Source of the DNA: CALFUK01 sp964450495
GTDB lineage: Bacteria; Bacteroidota; Bacteroidia; Chitinophagales; Saprospiraceae
Assembly (NCBI GenBank): GCA_964450495.1
Contig: CAYVFU010000010.1
Span: 1-64,000, forward strand
DNA length: 64,000 nt
Direction of reading: 5' to 3'
The notes under the pieces are model-generated. The model searched no databases. It saw only the letters and a program-made list of their open reading frames with translations, and was not told the origin of the DNA. The translations under genes and the position numbers were made by a program. Shown piece by piece: positions 26,901-33,783 of the stretch (positions within the stretch are counted from its first letter, which is position 1; each line of letters opens with the position of its first letter).

Positions 26901-27521
26901 ATTCACATGGTTAGAACAACACAGTCAGATGGCCATGTATTGATAGATTTTTACCCAACCAAAGAGGAACTTCTATATGGTTTTCAACTTGCACTAGATG
27001 GGGTGGATGGTAATAGCATAATCGAATCAAATTTACCAGAATTTACAGATGATAATATCCATATAGAAGATAACACTTTGAGAGTTAGTTGGACGAAGCC
27101 TGAAGGTCAAAACATAAGTAGTCAAGAACCTTTATTCTCTATTAAAACAAAATCAAGAACATCACCTAGTATTAACAGTACTGTCCTTAACCCGGAAATA
27201 TACTTGGGTAATTCAATAGAGATTCATTCAATAGAATTAAGTAGTGACGTTTTGTCTGATGCCTTGTCAAGTATTGTGGCAACTCCAAACCCATTTACTT
27301 CAGATGTGACAATTCATTTTGAACAACACAAAGAACAATTGGTGACTTTTGATCTCTTTAGTATTGACGGAAAACTTTTGTATACTGAAACCTATCATGC
27401 CCTTAGCGGGAAACAAGCAATTAAGTTGACATCAGATCAAGTTTCAGAAACAGGAACTTTTTATTATACATTAACCAGTGGCTCCACGCGGCATTCAGAT
27501 TCGATTGTGAAAATAAATTGA
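23922..27521 (+). CDS. T9SS-secreted multidomain protein with Asp-rich repeats and dockerin-like segment
   Basis: 1199 aa from the ATG at 23922; an in-frame TTG lies 21 bp earlier, but the ATG begins directly with the signal peptide (NYIVILLSLLAFNATSLTAQ). Domains from this start: SprB-like repeat about 319-396 (SAGSYTVTVTNSSA); Cys motif CTDGIRNNDETGVDCGG about 466-493; DUF11-like conserved repeat about 500-626; Asp-rich thrombospondin-3-type repeats about 640-776; a carboxypeptidase-regulatory-like segment about 803-860; dockerin-like segment about 893-976 (DVSGNQELSIVDI, then IGDVDNSF); type A T9SS sorting domain about 1113-1199 (PNPFTSDVTIHF). Cell-surface, calcium-binding and probably adhesive. 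Two of the Asp-rich repeats are nearly identical in DNA (around 25955 and 26163). Confidence 0.85.
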   Translation: MVKNLINYIVILLSLLAFNATSLTAQNCAQTAGSITFAESRFDTLTTSILNRINIVNDVVVVINADAPDAGTHTLILMDSDGNILNLQNLGDSGCNEKFIFENDFFPNPLENTVYTLQMISIESLATDLAIGQTVDGLSGCFALSTPLLVNTVSYSRVVEVSIISNQVSDDHLNLFGGSIGVNSVTNSGQVFQLDICTIDTMNRTFNVFGAIGLNKRWVITDTEGILLDVSPNPFSDFRKYVDQVDLSSNSHQLEMFHVSFVGANDWLTIGDNIREDACVGPIRSTSAIYELTYVECEDTCTDGLLNGNEMFLDDCPIVEEFACSVTVEREIFCFQDSTGVLQVDVTGADDMLSFSWNTGADTQILNNVSAGSYTVTVTNSSAVNTTCNVDLDEPSELDVDIDLSFITSCSATASVTGGVRPYTYNWNNGQNFITVQNLLSHPAVTVTDANQCTDTISITPNAFSQTCGDCTDGIRNNDETGVDCGGSMCQPCGENMQNDNPIQLTKLANFIDENNDGLAQTGETIEYILTVCNTSSDTLRLITVEDPLVTLEGMAFDLAPNSCNADAFSGTYTISDADLSMGSIFNQATVSAMYQDSIMISDLSDDPDEDTNTDEGNDGEPDDPTVFILELAGPCGSPVIDTDNDGMCDALDEDDDNDGVSDAEDAFPFDVTESQDSDGDGFGDNGDFDDDNDSVDDRQDAFPLDPTESLDTDEDGIGNNEDNDDDNDMINDSEDAFPLNASESVDSDGDGFGDNEDLDDDNDGCTDDIDPNPLVAGNDCEVDPDMPPVNSSCLDQTLEEDQIAFGGEIKTEIGFPIDSVTLRVLSTENLSNPTFTDQDGTYVSEVVSTGFNYEIQPSKEDDPFPGVSTLDMLFTQRHILRIELLETPHKIIAADVSGNQELSIVDIINMRQLILGVIDEWNTGLAWNFVDADFNFFDAENPWPFADAISKRDQELSDCNADFVAIRIGDVDNSFEASNGFTAENRFIPKSDIHMVRTTQSDGHVLIDFYPTKEELLYGFQLALDGVDGNSIIESNLPEFTDDNIHIEDNTLRVSWTKPEGQNISSQEPLFSIKTKSRTSPSINSTVLNPEIYLGNSIEIHSIELSSDVLSDALSSIVATPNPFTSDVTIHFEQHKEQLVTFDLFSIDGKLLYTETYHALSGKQAIKLTSDQVSETGTFYYTLTSGSTRHSDSIVKIN

Positions 27522-27598
27522 TCGATTGATTTCAAGGCTTCACGGTTTTTAATAAATGCCCATTTTTATTACACCTATTATTCAAAAATTAAATTAAA

Positions 27599-28444
27599 AT
27601 GTCAGAAACAATAGATTGGCAAATCGCTAAAGAATATAAAGACATTACTTATAAAAAATGTAGAGGAGTTGCGCGTATCGCGTTTAATCGACCTGAGGTC
27701 AGGAATGCATTTAGACCCAATACAGTGTTTGAATTATTGGATGCTTTTCACAATGCCAAAGAAGACAGAAGTGTCGGTGTTATTCTTTTTTCAGGTGAAG
27801 GTCCATCTGCAAAAGATGGCGGATGGGCATTTTGTTCTGGAGGTGATCAAAGTGTAAGAGGCAAACGAGGCTATGAAGGAGGTGATGGAATAGGTCGGCT
27901 CAATATATTGGAGGTTCAGCGGTTAATTCGTTTCATGAATAAGGTCGTGATTTGTGTGGTGCCAGGTTGGGCAGTAGGTGGAGGACACAGTCTTCATGTA
28001 GTTTGCGATCTTTCACTGGCAAGTAAAGAACATGCCATTTTCAAGCAGACTGATGCGGATGTCGCTAGTTACGACGCTGGCTATGGTAGCGCTTATTTGG
28101 CAAGACAAGTAGGGCAGAAAAGAGCTAGAGAAATATTTTTTTTGGGAAGGAATTATTCTGCTCAAGAAGCCTTTGATATGGGAATGGTGAATGCTGTGTA
28201 CCCTCATGATGAACTGGAAGATCAGGCGTTTCAATGGGCGCAAGAGATTCTTGCTAAAAGTCCAATGGCCATTAAAATGTTGAAATACGCTTTTAATCTA
28301 ATTGATGATGGGCTAGTAGGCCAACAAATCTTCGCTGGAGAAGCAACACGTTTAGGATACATGACAGATGAGGCAGAAGAAGGTCGAAATGCTTTTCTGG
28401 AGAAGAGAAAACCTGACTTTGATAAATTTCCTAAATTTCCATAG
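27599..28444 (+). CDS. menB: 1,4-dihydroxy-2-naphthoyl-CoA synthase
   Basis: Crotonase-fold enzyme closing the second ring in menaquinone biosynthesis. The 281 aa carry GGWAFCSGGDQSVRG (the conserved MenB CSGGDQ motif), VVCDLSLAS, a TDADVASYDAGYGSAYLARQ segment and a C-terminal EEGRNAFLEKRKPDF, all as in MenB. It stands alone between two T9SS cargo genes with no other men genes in view, so its location, not its identity, is unusual. Confidence 0.95.
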   Translation: MSETIDWQIAKEYKDITYKKCRGVARIAFNRPEVRNAFRPNTVFELLDAFHNAKEDRSVGVILFSGEGPSAKDGGWAFCSGGDQSVRGKRGYEGGDGIGRLNILEVQRLIRFMNKVVICVVPGWAVGGGHSLHVVCDLSLASKEHAIFKQTDADVASYDAGYGSAYLARQVGQKRAREIFFLGRNYSAQEAFDMGMVNAVYPHDELEDQAFQWAQEILAKSPMAIKMLKYAFNLIDDGLVGQQIFAGEATRLGYMTDEAEEGRNAFLEKRKPDFDKFPKFP

Positions 28445-28540
28445 TGTTAATTTAAGATTCTAGTTAAGAACGACAATCAGATTTTGGATATCACAAGTCC
28501 TTTCGTTTATCTTGTGCACTTATTTCAAATACTTCAGAAG

Positions 28541-29350
28541 ATGAAATTTACAGCAGTCTTTATCCTAAGTCTTTTTCTTGCAACATCTACTTTATTCGCA
28601 CAGGTGTGTCCTGAAAATGATACAGATTGCGTTGGCATTTATTTTACAGATGCAACAGCCTCAGTGGGTGAGTTACTGTGCGTGGATGTCTTCACTTGTG
28701 GATTTAAAGATATTTTATCCTTCCAATTTTCATTATCATTTAGAGAAGATTTAATCGCATTCAACTCTTGTGAGACAGATGCATTAGATGGATATACGTG
28801 TAGTGACTTACAACCAGAATCGGATGAGCCTGTCATTAAGACTGTCTGGTTTCAGGCACAATCGTCACCTACCACCTTGGATTCTGCAACCGTGTTAACT
28901 ACCTTATGTTTTGATGTATTGCAAGATGTCGATTCTGAAGGTGAGATAATAAGCTTTTCTGATGACCTTAGATTAGAAATCATACAGGGCGATCCAGATA
29001 ATCCTTCAGCACCTTTGGTTGTAAAAGAAGGTTGCACAGGAGGAATGCCTTCAATCGTCATGTCTGGTGATATGACATCTTCAACAAATGAAATATTCGA
29101 ACAATCAATCAAGCTTGGTCCTAATCCATTTGACAATGTTATATCCATTAATATAGATCCTCAATTGCAAGATGACATCATAGTGTATGTCAATGACTTG
29201 GCTGGTAAAAATGTAGTACGTCAAACTATGGATAAAAGTACAATGGCACTAGATCTTTCAAGTGTGGCGAATGGAATGTACATGTTGGTTTTAGAGTCTA
29301 AAGATCATGGGACTTGGGTTCAGAAAATTATGAAGTCAGCTGCACAGTAA
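28541..29350 (+). CDS. T9SS-secreted protein with cohesin-like domain
   Basis: 269 aa from the ATG at 28541. A longer frame from TTG 28484 would add 19 residues before an obvious signal peptide (MKFTAVFILSLFLATSTLFA), so the ATG is preferred. Residues about 30-175 look like a cohesin-type beta-sandwich (SVGELLCVDVFTCGFKDILS, then FQFSLSF). The C-terminus (about 195-269) is a type A T9SS sorting domain (LGPNPFDNVISINI ending in VQKIMKSAAQ). It lies 1 kb after a T9SS protein with a dockerin-like segment, so direct binding of the two on the surface is an attractive but untested idea. Confidence 0.8.
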   Translation: MKFTAVFILSLFLATSTLFAQVCPENDTDCVGIYFTDATASVGELLCVDVFTCGFKDILSFQFSLSFREDLIAFNSCETDALDGYTCSDLQPESDEPVIKTVWFQAQSSPTTLDSATVLTTLCFDVLQDVDSEGEIISFSDDLRLEIIQGDPDNPSAPLVVKEGCTGGMPSIVMSGDMTSSTNEIFEQSIKLGPNPFDNVISINIDPQLQDDIIVYVNDLAGKNVVRQTMDKSTMALDLSSVANGMYMLVLESKDHGTWVQKIMKSAAQ

Positions 29351-29482
29351 AATACCTAGAACATTTATTCAGGACTCTAGATTACAAGTTTACAATTTAC
29401 TTCACGGTCTCCACTTCATTTTTCCTAGAACATCGTCTCCTAGAATATTTTTCTTATTTTAGACTACTACACAAAGCAAAGC

Positions 29483-30802
29483 ATGAAAAACAACCTCATC
29501 TACTGGGCCATTACGGTTGCCCTTGCTGGTTTTCTTTTCGGATTTGACACCATCGTCATTTCAGGAGCTGATCAACCTATCCAAAAATTATGGGATACAA
29601 GTGCGTTTTTTCATGGTACATTCATCATGTCTATGGCTTTATGGGGGACTGTCATTGGAGCACTGTTTGGCGGAATTCCTTGTAATGCTATCGGAAGGAA
29701 AAAGACCTTGTTTTGGATAGGTATTTTATATGCTGTCTCGGCTTTCGGTTCAGCCTTGGCTACAGGTCCATATATGTTTTCCTTCTTTAGATTTATTGGG
29801 GGATTGGGTGTGGGAGCGTCTTCAGTAGCTGCGCCTATTTATATTTCAGAAATTGCGCCTGCCCATAAACGAGGAAGACTTGTAGCTTTGTATCAATTTT
29901 GTCTTGTATTTGGAATCTTAATAGCCTTTTTATCAAATTATTTGATTGGTCAAAATATGGGTGAAAATGCATGGCGGTATATGTTAGGTGTTGAAGGTAT
30001 CCCAGCTATCATTTATACAATTTTGGTTTTAGGCGTGCCAAATAGTCCACGCTGGTTAGCTATGAAAAAAAGAAGTACGGAAAAGGTAAAAGAGTTGCTA
30101 CGACAATTAAACCCAACCGGAGATGTTGATCAAGAATTCAGAGCTATAACTGACTCTTTGCAGGCTAACACCACGGAAAAGTTTTTCAGTGGTAAGTACA
30201 GCAAACCTATTTCATTAGCGTTTTTACTTGCCTTTTTTAATCAAGCTTCAGGGATAAATTTTGTTTTGTACTATGCACCTCGCATTTTCGAACAAGCAGG
30301 TATAGCTTCAGATAGTGTGCTTGGAGCGTCCATTCCCATAGGCTTTGTTAATTTGATTTTTACACTATTAGGTATGTATCTGATTGATCGATTAGGAAGA
30401 AAAACTCTAATGATAATCGGATCTATTGGTTACATATTGACATTACTTGGAGTCGCTTGGGCATTTGCTACTGGAGCAGAAGGCGTTATCGTTGTCGCTT
30501 TTGTATCTGCATTTGTTGCTTCTCATGCGATAGGACAAGGAGCTGTTATTTGGGTTTTTATCTCTGAAATTTTTCCTAATAGCATCAGAGATTCAGGAAT
30601 GTCTTGGGGATCAGGCACGCACTGGGTTTTTGCTGCCTTGATTACAATGATCACATTACCAGTATTAGAAGCTTTTTCAGCGGCTACTGTATTTATCTTT
30701 TTTGCTGGAATGATGTTTCTCCAACTCTTATGGGTACTGTTTAAAATGCCGGAAACAAAAGGTGTAAGTCTCGAAGAGATCGAGAGGATACTTATGTCTT
30801 AA
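29483..30802 (+). CDS. Sugar-porter family MFS transporter
   Basis: A 439-aa, 12-helix major facilitator. Sugar porter hallmarks are seen: GFDTIVISGA in helix 1, GRKKTL after helix 2, PNSPRWLAMKKR before the central loop, DRLGRKTLM after helix 8 and PETKGVSLEEIE at the C-terminus. It is expected to import a hexose or related sugar with protons across the inner membrane; the sugar cannot be read from sequence. It converges with the small gene at 30804 with one base between stop codons. Confidence 0.92.
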   Translation: MKNNLIYWAITVALAGFLFGFDTIVISGADQPIQKLWDTSAFFHGTFIMSMALWGTVIGALFGGIPCNAIGRKKTLFWIGILYAVSAFGSALATGPYMFSFFRFIGGLGVGASSVAAPIYISEIAPAHKRGRLVALYQFCLVFGILIAFLSNYLIGQNMGENAWRYMLGVEGIPAIIYTILVLGVPNSPRWLAMKKRSTEKVKELLRQLNPTGDVDQEFRAITDSLQANTTEKFFSGKYSKPISLAFLLAFFNQASGINFVLYYAPRIFEQAGIASDSVLGASIPIGFVNLIFTLLGMYLIDRLGRKTLMIIGSIGYILTLLGVAWAFATGAEGVIVVAFVSAFVASHAIGQGAVIWVFISEIFPNSIRDSGMSWGSGTHWVFAALITMITLPVLEAFSAATVFIFFAGMMFLQLLWVLFKMPETKGVSLEEIERILMS

Positions 30803-30803
30803 C

Positions 30804-31043
30804 TTAAGCTCTAGATCGATTTTCTGCAAAAGAGCCCATGACCATAAGGCCTAAAAGGAATACCATTGCAATTAAGAAAATCTGCTCTTCGAAGAAACCA
30901 AAACCTGCGATTGATGCACCAGGCATCTCCATCATTGTTACCGTTGATGCAGAAGATCCTCCTGAAATGTGTACTAAACTTAATAAAAGAATAACTGGTA
31001 TAGAAATGAATGCTACTTTTTGGAAATTTTTCATTTTAAGCAT
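30804..31043 (-). CDS. Small two-helix membrane protein, paralogue A
   Basis: 79 aa of unknown family. Hydrophobic segments at about 10-28 and 46-68 flank a short polar loop (SGGSSASTV), and the tail ENRSRA is basic, suggesting a membrane hairpin or a signal-anchored form. It is 58/79 identical to the protein at 31410-31661, including an unbroken 23-residue block (residues 45-67, GFGFFEEQIFLIAMVF and beyond), which argues strongly that both are translated genes. An in-frame ATG at codon 4 (MKNF) could be the true start. It has its own promoter-like upstream region, shared with the paralogue. Confidence 0.75.
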   Translation of the reverse strand: MLKMKNFQKVAFISIPVILLLSLVHISGGSSASTVTMMEMPGASIAGFGFFEEQIFLIAMVFLLGLMVMGSFAENRSRA

Positions 31044-31409
31044 GGTGTGTAATTATTAAAATTTAATGTGTAACATCTTACGATTAATTACAATACAAAT
31101 ATACAGGACAATGGGGGAGGGTAAACCCTACAAATACACTTCAAGACCCTACATTTTGATTTCAATGGGACTATTCATCAAATGACTGACTTGCTAATAA
31201 GAGATAAACATGGATTGATCTAGAAGGTTTGCTAGGCAAGATCATAGGCCAGTTTGAGAAAAGCTGAGGACAATTACAATGTATGGAATGAAACAAGTTT
31301 TAAGGAATGTCAGCCTTCATCAATTAGACCAATCACGTACTGTAACTATATTAGTTTCTTTTACACACGTTTGAAGATCTTGTGTCAAATTCAATAGAAA
31401 TGAGTGAGC
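31044..31409. other. 366-bp intergenic region between the small paralogues
   Basis: The first about 110 bp hold the promoter and direct repeats of paralogue A. I see nothing recognisable in the remaining part (about 31160-31409), which includes the 3' flank of paralogue B. Confidence 0.5.
31096..31153 (-). promoter_or_regulatory. Promoter with 21-bp-spaced direct repeats, paralogue A
   Basis: On the plus strand CCCTACA occurs at 31126-31132 and again at 31147-31153, start to start 21 bp. In minus orientation these are TGTAGGG repeats, followed after 22 bp by TATATTTG (31096-31103), a TAnnTTTG -7 box 53 bp before the start codon. An inverted repeat AGGGT/ACCCT (31118-31129) overlaps the proximal copy. 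The same layout precedes the paralogue at 31718-31775. Confidence 0.6.
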
Positions 31410-31661
31410 TTATTTCTTTGCGCAAGCTCTTGAGCGGTTTTCTGAAAAGGAACTCATTGTCATTAAACCTAAAAGAAATACCATGGCAATTAGAAAGATT
31501 TGCTCTTCGAAGAATCCAAAACCAGCTATGGTTGAACTAGGCATTTGCATAGTACTTACTGTTGTGGCATCAGATCCACCTGACATATATACTAGACTTA
31601 GTAATAAAAGAACTGGGGTTGAAACGAATGCTGCTCTGTGGAAATTTTTCATATTAATCAT
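31410..31661 (-). CDS. Small two-helix membrane protein, paralogue B
   Basis: 83 aa; same layout as the protein at 30804-31043, with hydrophobic segments at about 10-28 and 46-68. Differences cluster in the first 45 residues, while the second hydrophobic segment is identical except for one residue at its end. It adds a CAKK tail. No known family recognised. Local duplication is clear because the promoter region is also duplicated. Confidence 0.75.
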   Translation of the reverse strand: MINMKNFHRAAFVSTPVLLLLSLVYMSGGSDATTVSTMQMPSSTIAGFGFFEEQIFLIAMVFLLGLMTMSSFSENRSRACAKK

Positions 31662-31717
31662 GGCGTGTTACTTTAAGGTGATAAGTGATTTGTTGTTTAT
31701 TATTTATAATCACGATG

Positions 31718-31775
31718 CAAAAGTAAAGTAGAATATAGCTGGGTGAGCCCTACAGATACACCTCATGACACTACA
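31718..31775 (-). promoter_or_regulatory. Promoter with 21-bp-spaced direct repeats, paralogue B
   Basis: Plus-strand CCCTACA at 31748-31754 and CACTACA at 31769-31775 are 21 bp apart. In minus orientation a 22-bp gap leads to TACTTTTG (31718-31725), a TAnnTTTG box 56 bp before the start codon. Spacings are identical to those at 31096-31153 although the intervening sequence differs. Confidence 0.6.
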
Positions 31776-31876
31776 GATTGATTTCAAATTGTAGTATTAG
31801 TTAAGATTTTACCATTTTATCATATAATAAGAGGCACTTTTTTCATCTTTGTAGCCAATTAAAGTGTTTTTCCATT

Positions 31877-32101
31877 ATGGATCGTCCAATCATAACTGTT
31901 ATCGGCTACTTACTACTTCTTTTTGGCTTTTTGAGCCTTGTTCTATCTATGATTGGTCTAAGACTAAGTTTCTTGAAGTTTTTAGATTTTGGAGGCCCTT
32001 TAGTGGCAATGATGATCAAAGTAGGAATGATCGTAGCAGGCTTTATACTTATGTATGTTTCTAAGACCATTGCGCAGGACAGGGAAGAAAGTAAGCTCTG
32101 A
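31877..32101 (+). CDS. Small two-helix membrane protein, unknown
   Basis: 74 aa. Two hydrophobic segments (ITVIGYLLLLFGFLSLVLSMIGL, about 5-27, and VAMMIKVGMIVAGFILMYV, about 43-61) and a charged tail TIAQDREESKL. It is unlike the two paralogues to its left in sequence and is on the opposite strand. A near-consensus CATCTTTG box lies 23 bp upstream. Function unknown. Confidence 0.65.
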   Translation: MDRPIITVIGYLLLLFGFLSLVLSMIGLRLSFLKFLDFGGPLVAMMIKVGMIVAGFILMYVSKTIAQDREESKL

Positions 32102-32303
32102 TCCTGAAAAGTAGTTGTCATTTTTGATCACTGAGAAGAAGTTTTATCAAAATTTGAGAAATATAAATTTTATATCTTAGATCTAATCACTTTAACAGAG
32201 AACAAGTTGCATCATCGTCCCTAAATGAGTAGAATAATGCAAGATGAAAGCTTACTTTAGCAATTTATGCGCTAAATGATCAAAACAAATTAATTTTCAA
32301 GCC

Positions 32304-32807
32304 TTGGAGCTCACTAAAGCACAGTTCAAAACGATTTTTGATACCTATTACAACCCCCTTTGTAACTTTTGTTGCAAATATCTGCAGGATAGAGGAGACG
32401 TAGAAGACGTCGTGCAGGAGGTTTTGGTCAAACTTTGGCAGAATAAGGAGAAGATTCATTTGCAGAAAGATGTTAAATTTTACTTGTTTACATCGGTTAA
32501 GAATAAAGCTATAGAACTGATCAGATCTAGAAAACGGAAGGGAGAAATACTAGATACTCTAAAACCGGAGAAAAATTTTGAAGAACCAGTAGGGGAGGAA
32601 GTAGATTCGACCATCTTAAAGGAGAAACTATATAATTCGATACGACAGTTACCTCCTAAATGTCAGGAGATTTTTGTCATGAACAAAGTAAATGGTTTAA
32701 CTTACAATGAAATATCCGAAGAGCTTAATATATCCCCAAAAACCGTTGATAATCAGATGCGTAGAGCATTTAAGCTTTTGCGAGAGAAATTTGGAATCAC
32801 TAAATAA
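32304..32807 (+). CDS. ECF RNA polymerase sigma-70 factor
   Basis: A 167-aa group 4 sigma factor: region 2 about 10-80 (FDTYYNPLCNFCCKYLQDRGDVEDVVQEVLVKLWQNK) and region 4 about 105-160 (LPPKCQEIFVMNKVNGLTYNEISEELNISPKTVDNQMRRAF). The start is a TTG at 32304; no in-frame ATG exists between the upstream stop at 32277 and region 2. It is followed after 9 bp by a FecR-type anti-sigma gene and then a TonB receptor with STN domain, so it should be activated by outer-membrane ligand binding. Confidence 0.92.
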   Translation: MELTKAQFKTIFDTYYNPLCNFCCKYLQDRGDVEDVVQEVLVKLWQNKEKIHLQKDVKFYLFTSVKNKAIELIRSRKRKGEILDTLKPEKNFEEPVGEEVDSTILKEKLYNSIRQLPPKCQEIFVMNKVNGLTYNEISEELNISPKTVDNQMRRAFKLLREKFGITK

Positions 32808-32816
32808 GCGAGCATT

Positions 32817-33764
32817 ATGAGCATCGTTAAGTCTTTAAGAAATATCATCAGTTCACAAGAAGAGCACAAAATCGATGCGTGGTTGCAAGACTACAACGAT
32901 AATAGCGAAGTGTTGAATGAAATAATCACTGAAGAAGCTGATTTTAGCTTCCTTAAAGATTATCAACAATTTGACACTCCTGCTGCGTGGAACTCTATTG
33001 AATCACAAATACAAGAGGATACAAAACCTGTCACGAAGCAATTTTCACTAATCTTGAAAGTCGCTGCAGTAGGAGCTGTATTGTTGTTCTCTTTATTCGC
33101 TATCAAGCCAATGTTAACTGGTGATGCAATATCAGGCATGGAGACAATGGCATATGCTGATAAAGGTCAGCTCAATCTACCAGATGGATCTTTGCTCCTT
33201 GTCGATAAAGGGTCTTCTGTTGAATACAATAAGGATGCTTTTAATGATAATAGAATGTTAGCTTTCGAAGGAAGAGCATATTTTGATATAGCTAAATCCA
33301 AAGAAGGCAAAAACTTTGTCATCGAAAGTGAAGACTTAACTGTTGAGATTCTTGGAACAGAATTCGAAATAAATACCATTGCTGATCAGCCTTCTGTTAT
33401 CGTTACTGAAGGTAAGGTTAAAGTGACTACAGCAACTGAGTCAATGATCTTAGTTGCCAATGAAAGTGTTCATATTGAAAATGGCAAAATAGTCAAAGAC
33501 ACGCATTCTTCACCGAACATTAAAAGTTGGTTTACAGGAGAAATCGCCTTTGAAAGTGTCACAATGGATAAAGTTATAGAAGATCTCGAAAACCACTTCA
33601 ACAAGCCAATCGTTACTAATGATGTAGATTTATCTTGTACTTGGAGAGCTAAATTCACGAATGATTCGTTAGAAGAAGTACTGAATGAGCTCAGCGAAAC
33701 AAGAGGCGCAGCCTATACAATCACCGATAAAGAAATTACGATCAGCAATATCAGCTGTAACTAG
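32817..33764 (+). CDS. FecR-family anti-sigma factor with DUF4974
   Basis: 315 aa. The cytoplasmic N-terminus (1-75) would bind the sigma factor; one membrane segment about 76-96 (FSLILKVAAVGAVLLFSLFAI); periplasmic FecR domain about 110-215 (GQLNLPDGSLLLVDKGSSVEY; AYFDIAKSKEGKNFVIES); C-terminal DUF4974 about 235-312 (IAFESVTMDKVIEDLENHF). The periplasmic part is expected to contact the STN domain of the TonB receptor encoded 19 bp downstream. Confidence 0.93.
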   Translation: MSIVKSLRNIISSQEEHKIDAWLQDYNDNSEVLNEIITEEADFSFLKDYQQFDTPAAWNSIESQIQEDTKPVTKQFSLILKVAAVGAVLLFSLFAIKPMLTGDAISGMETMAYADKGQLNLPDGSLLLVDKGSSVEYNKDAFNDNRMLAFEGRAYFDIAKSKEGKNFVIESEDLTVEILGTEFEINTIADQPSVIVTEGKVKVTTATESMILVANESVHIENGKIVKDTHSSPNIKSWFTGEIAFESVTMDKVIEDLENHFNKPIVTNDVDLSCTWRAKFTNDSLEEVLNELSETRGAAYTITDKEITISNISCN

Positions 33765-33783
33765 TAGTTCCCGATATCAAATT

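Noticed and set aside
28484..28540. TTG start adding 19 residues to the cohesin-like protein
   Set aside because: It would bury the signal peptide; the ATG at 28541 gives a normal signal sequence.
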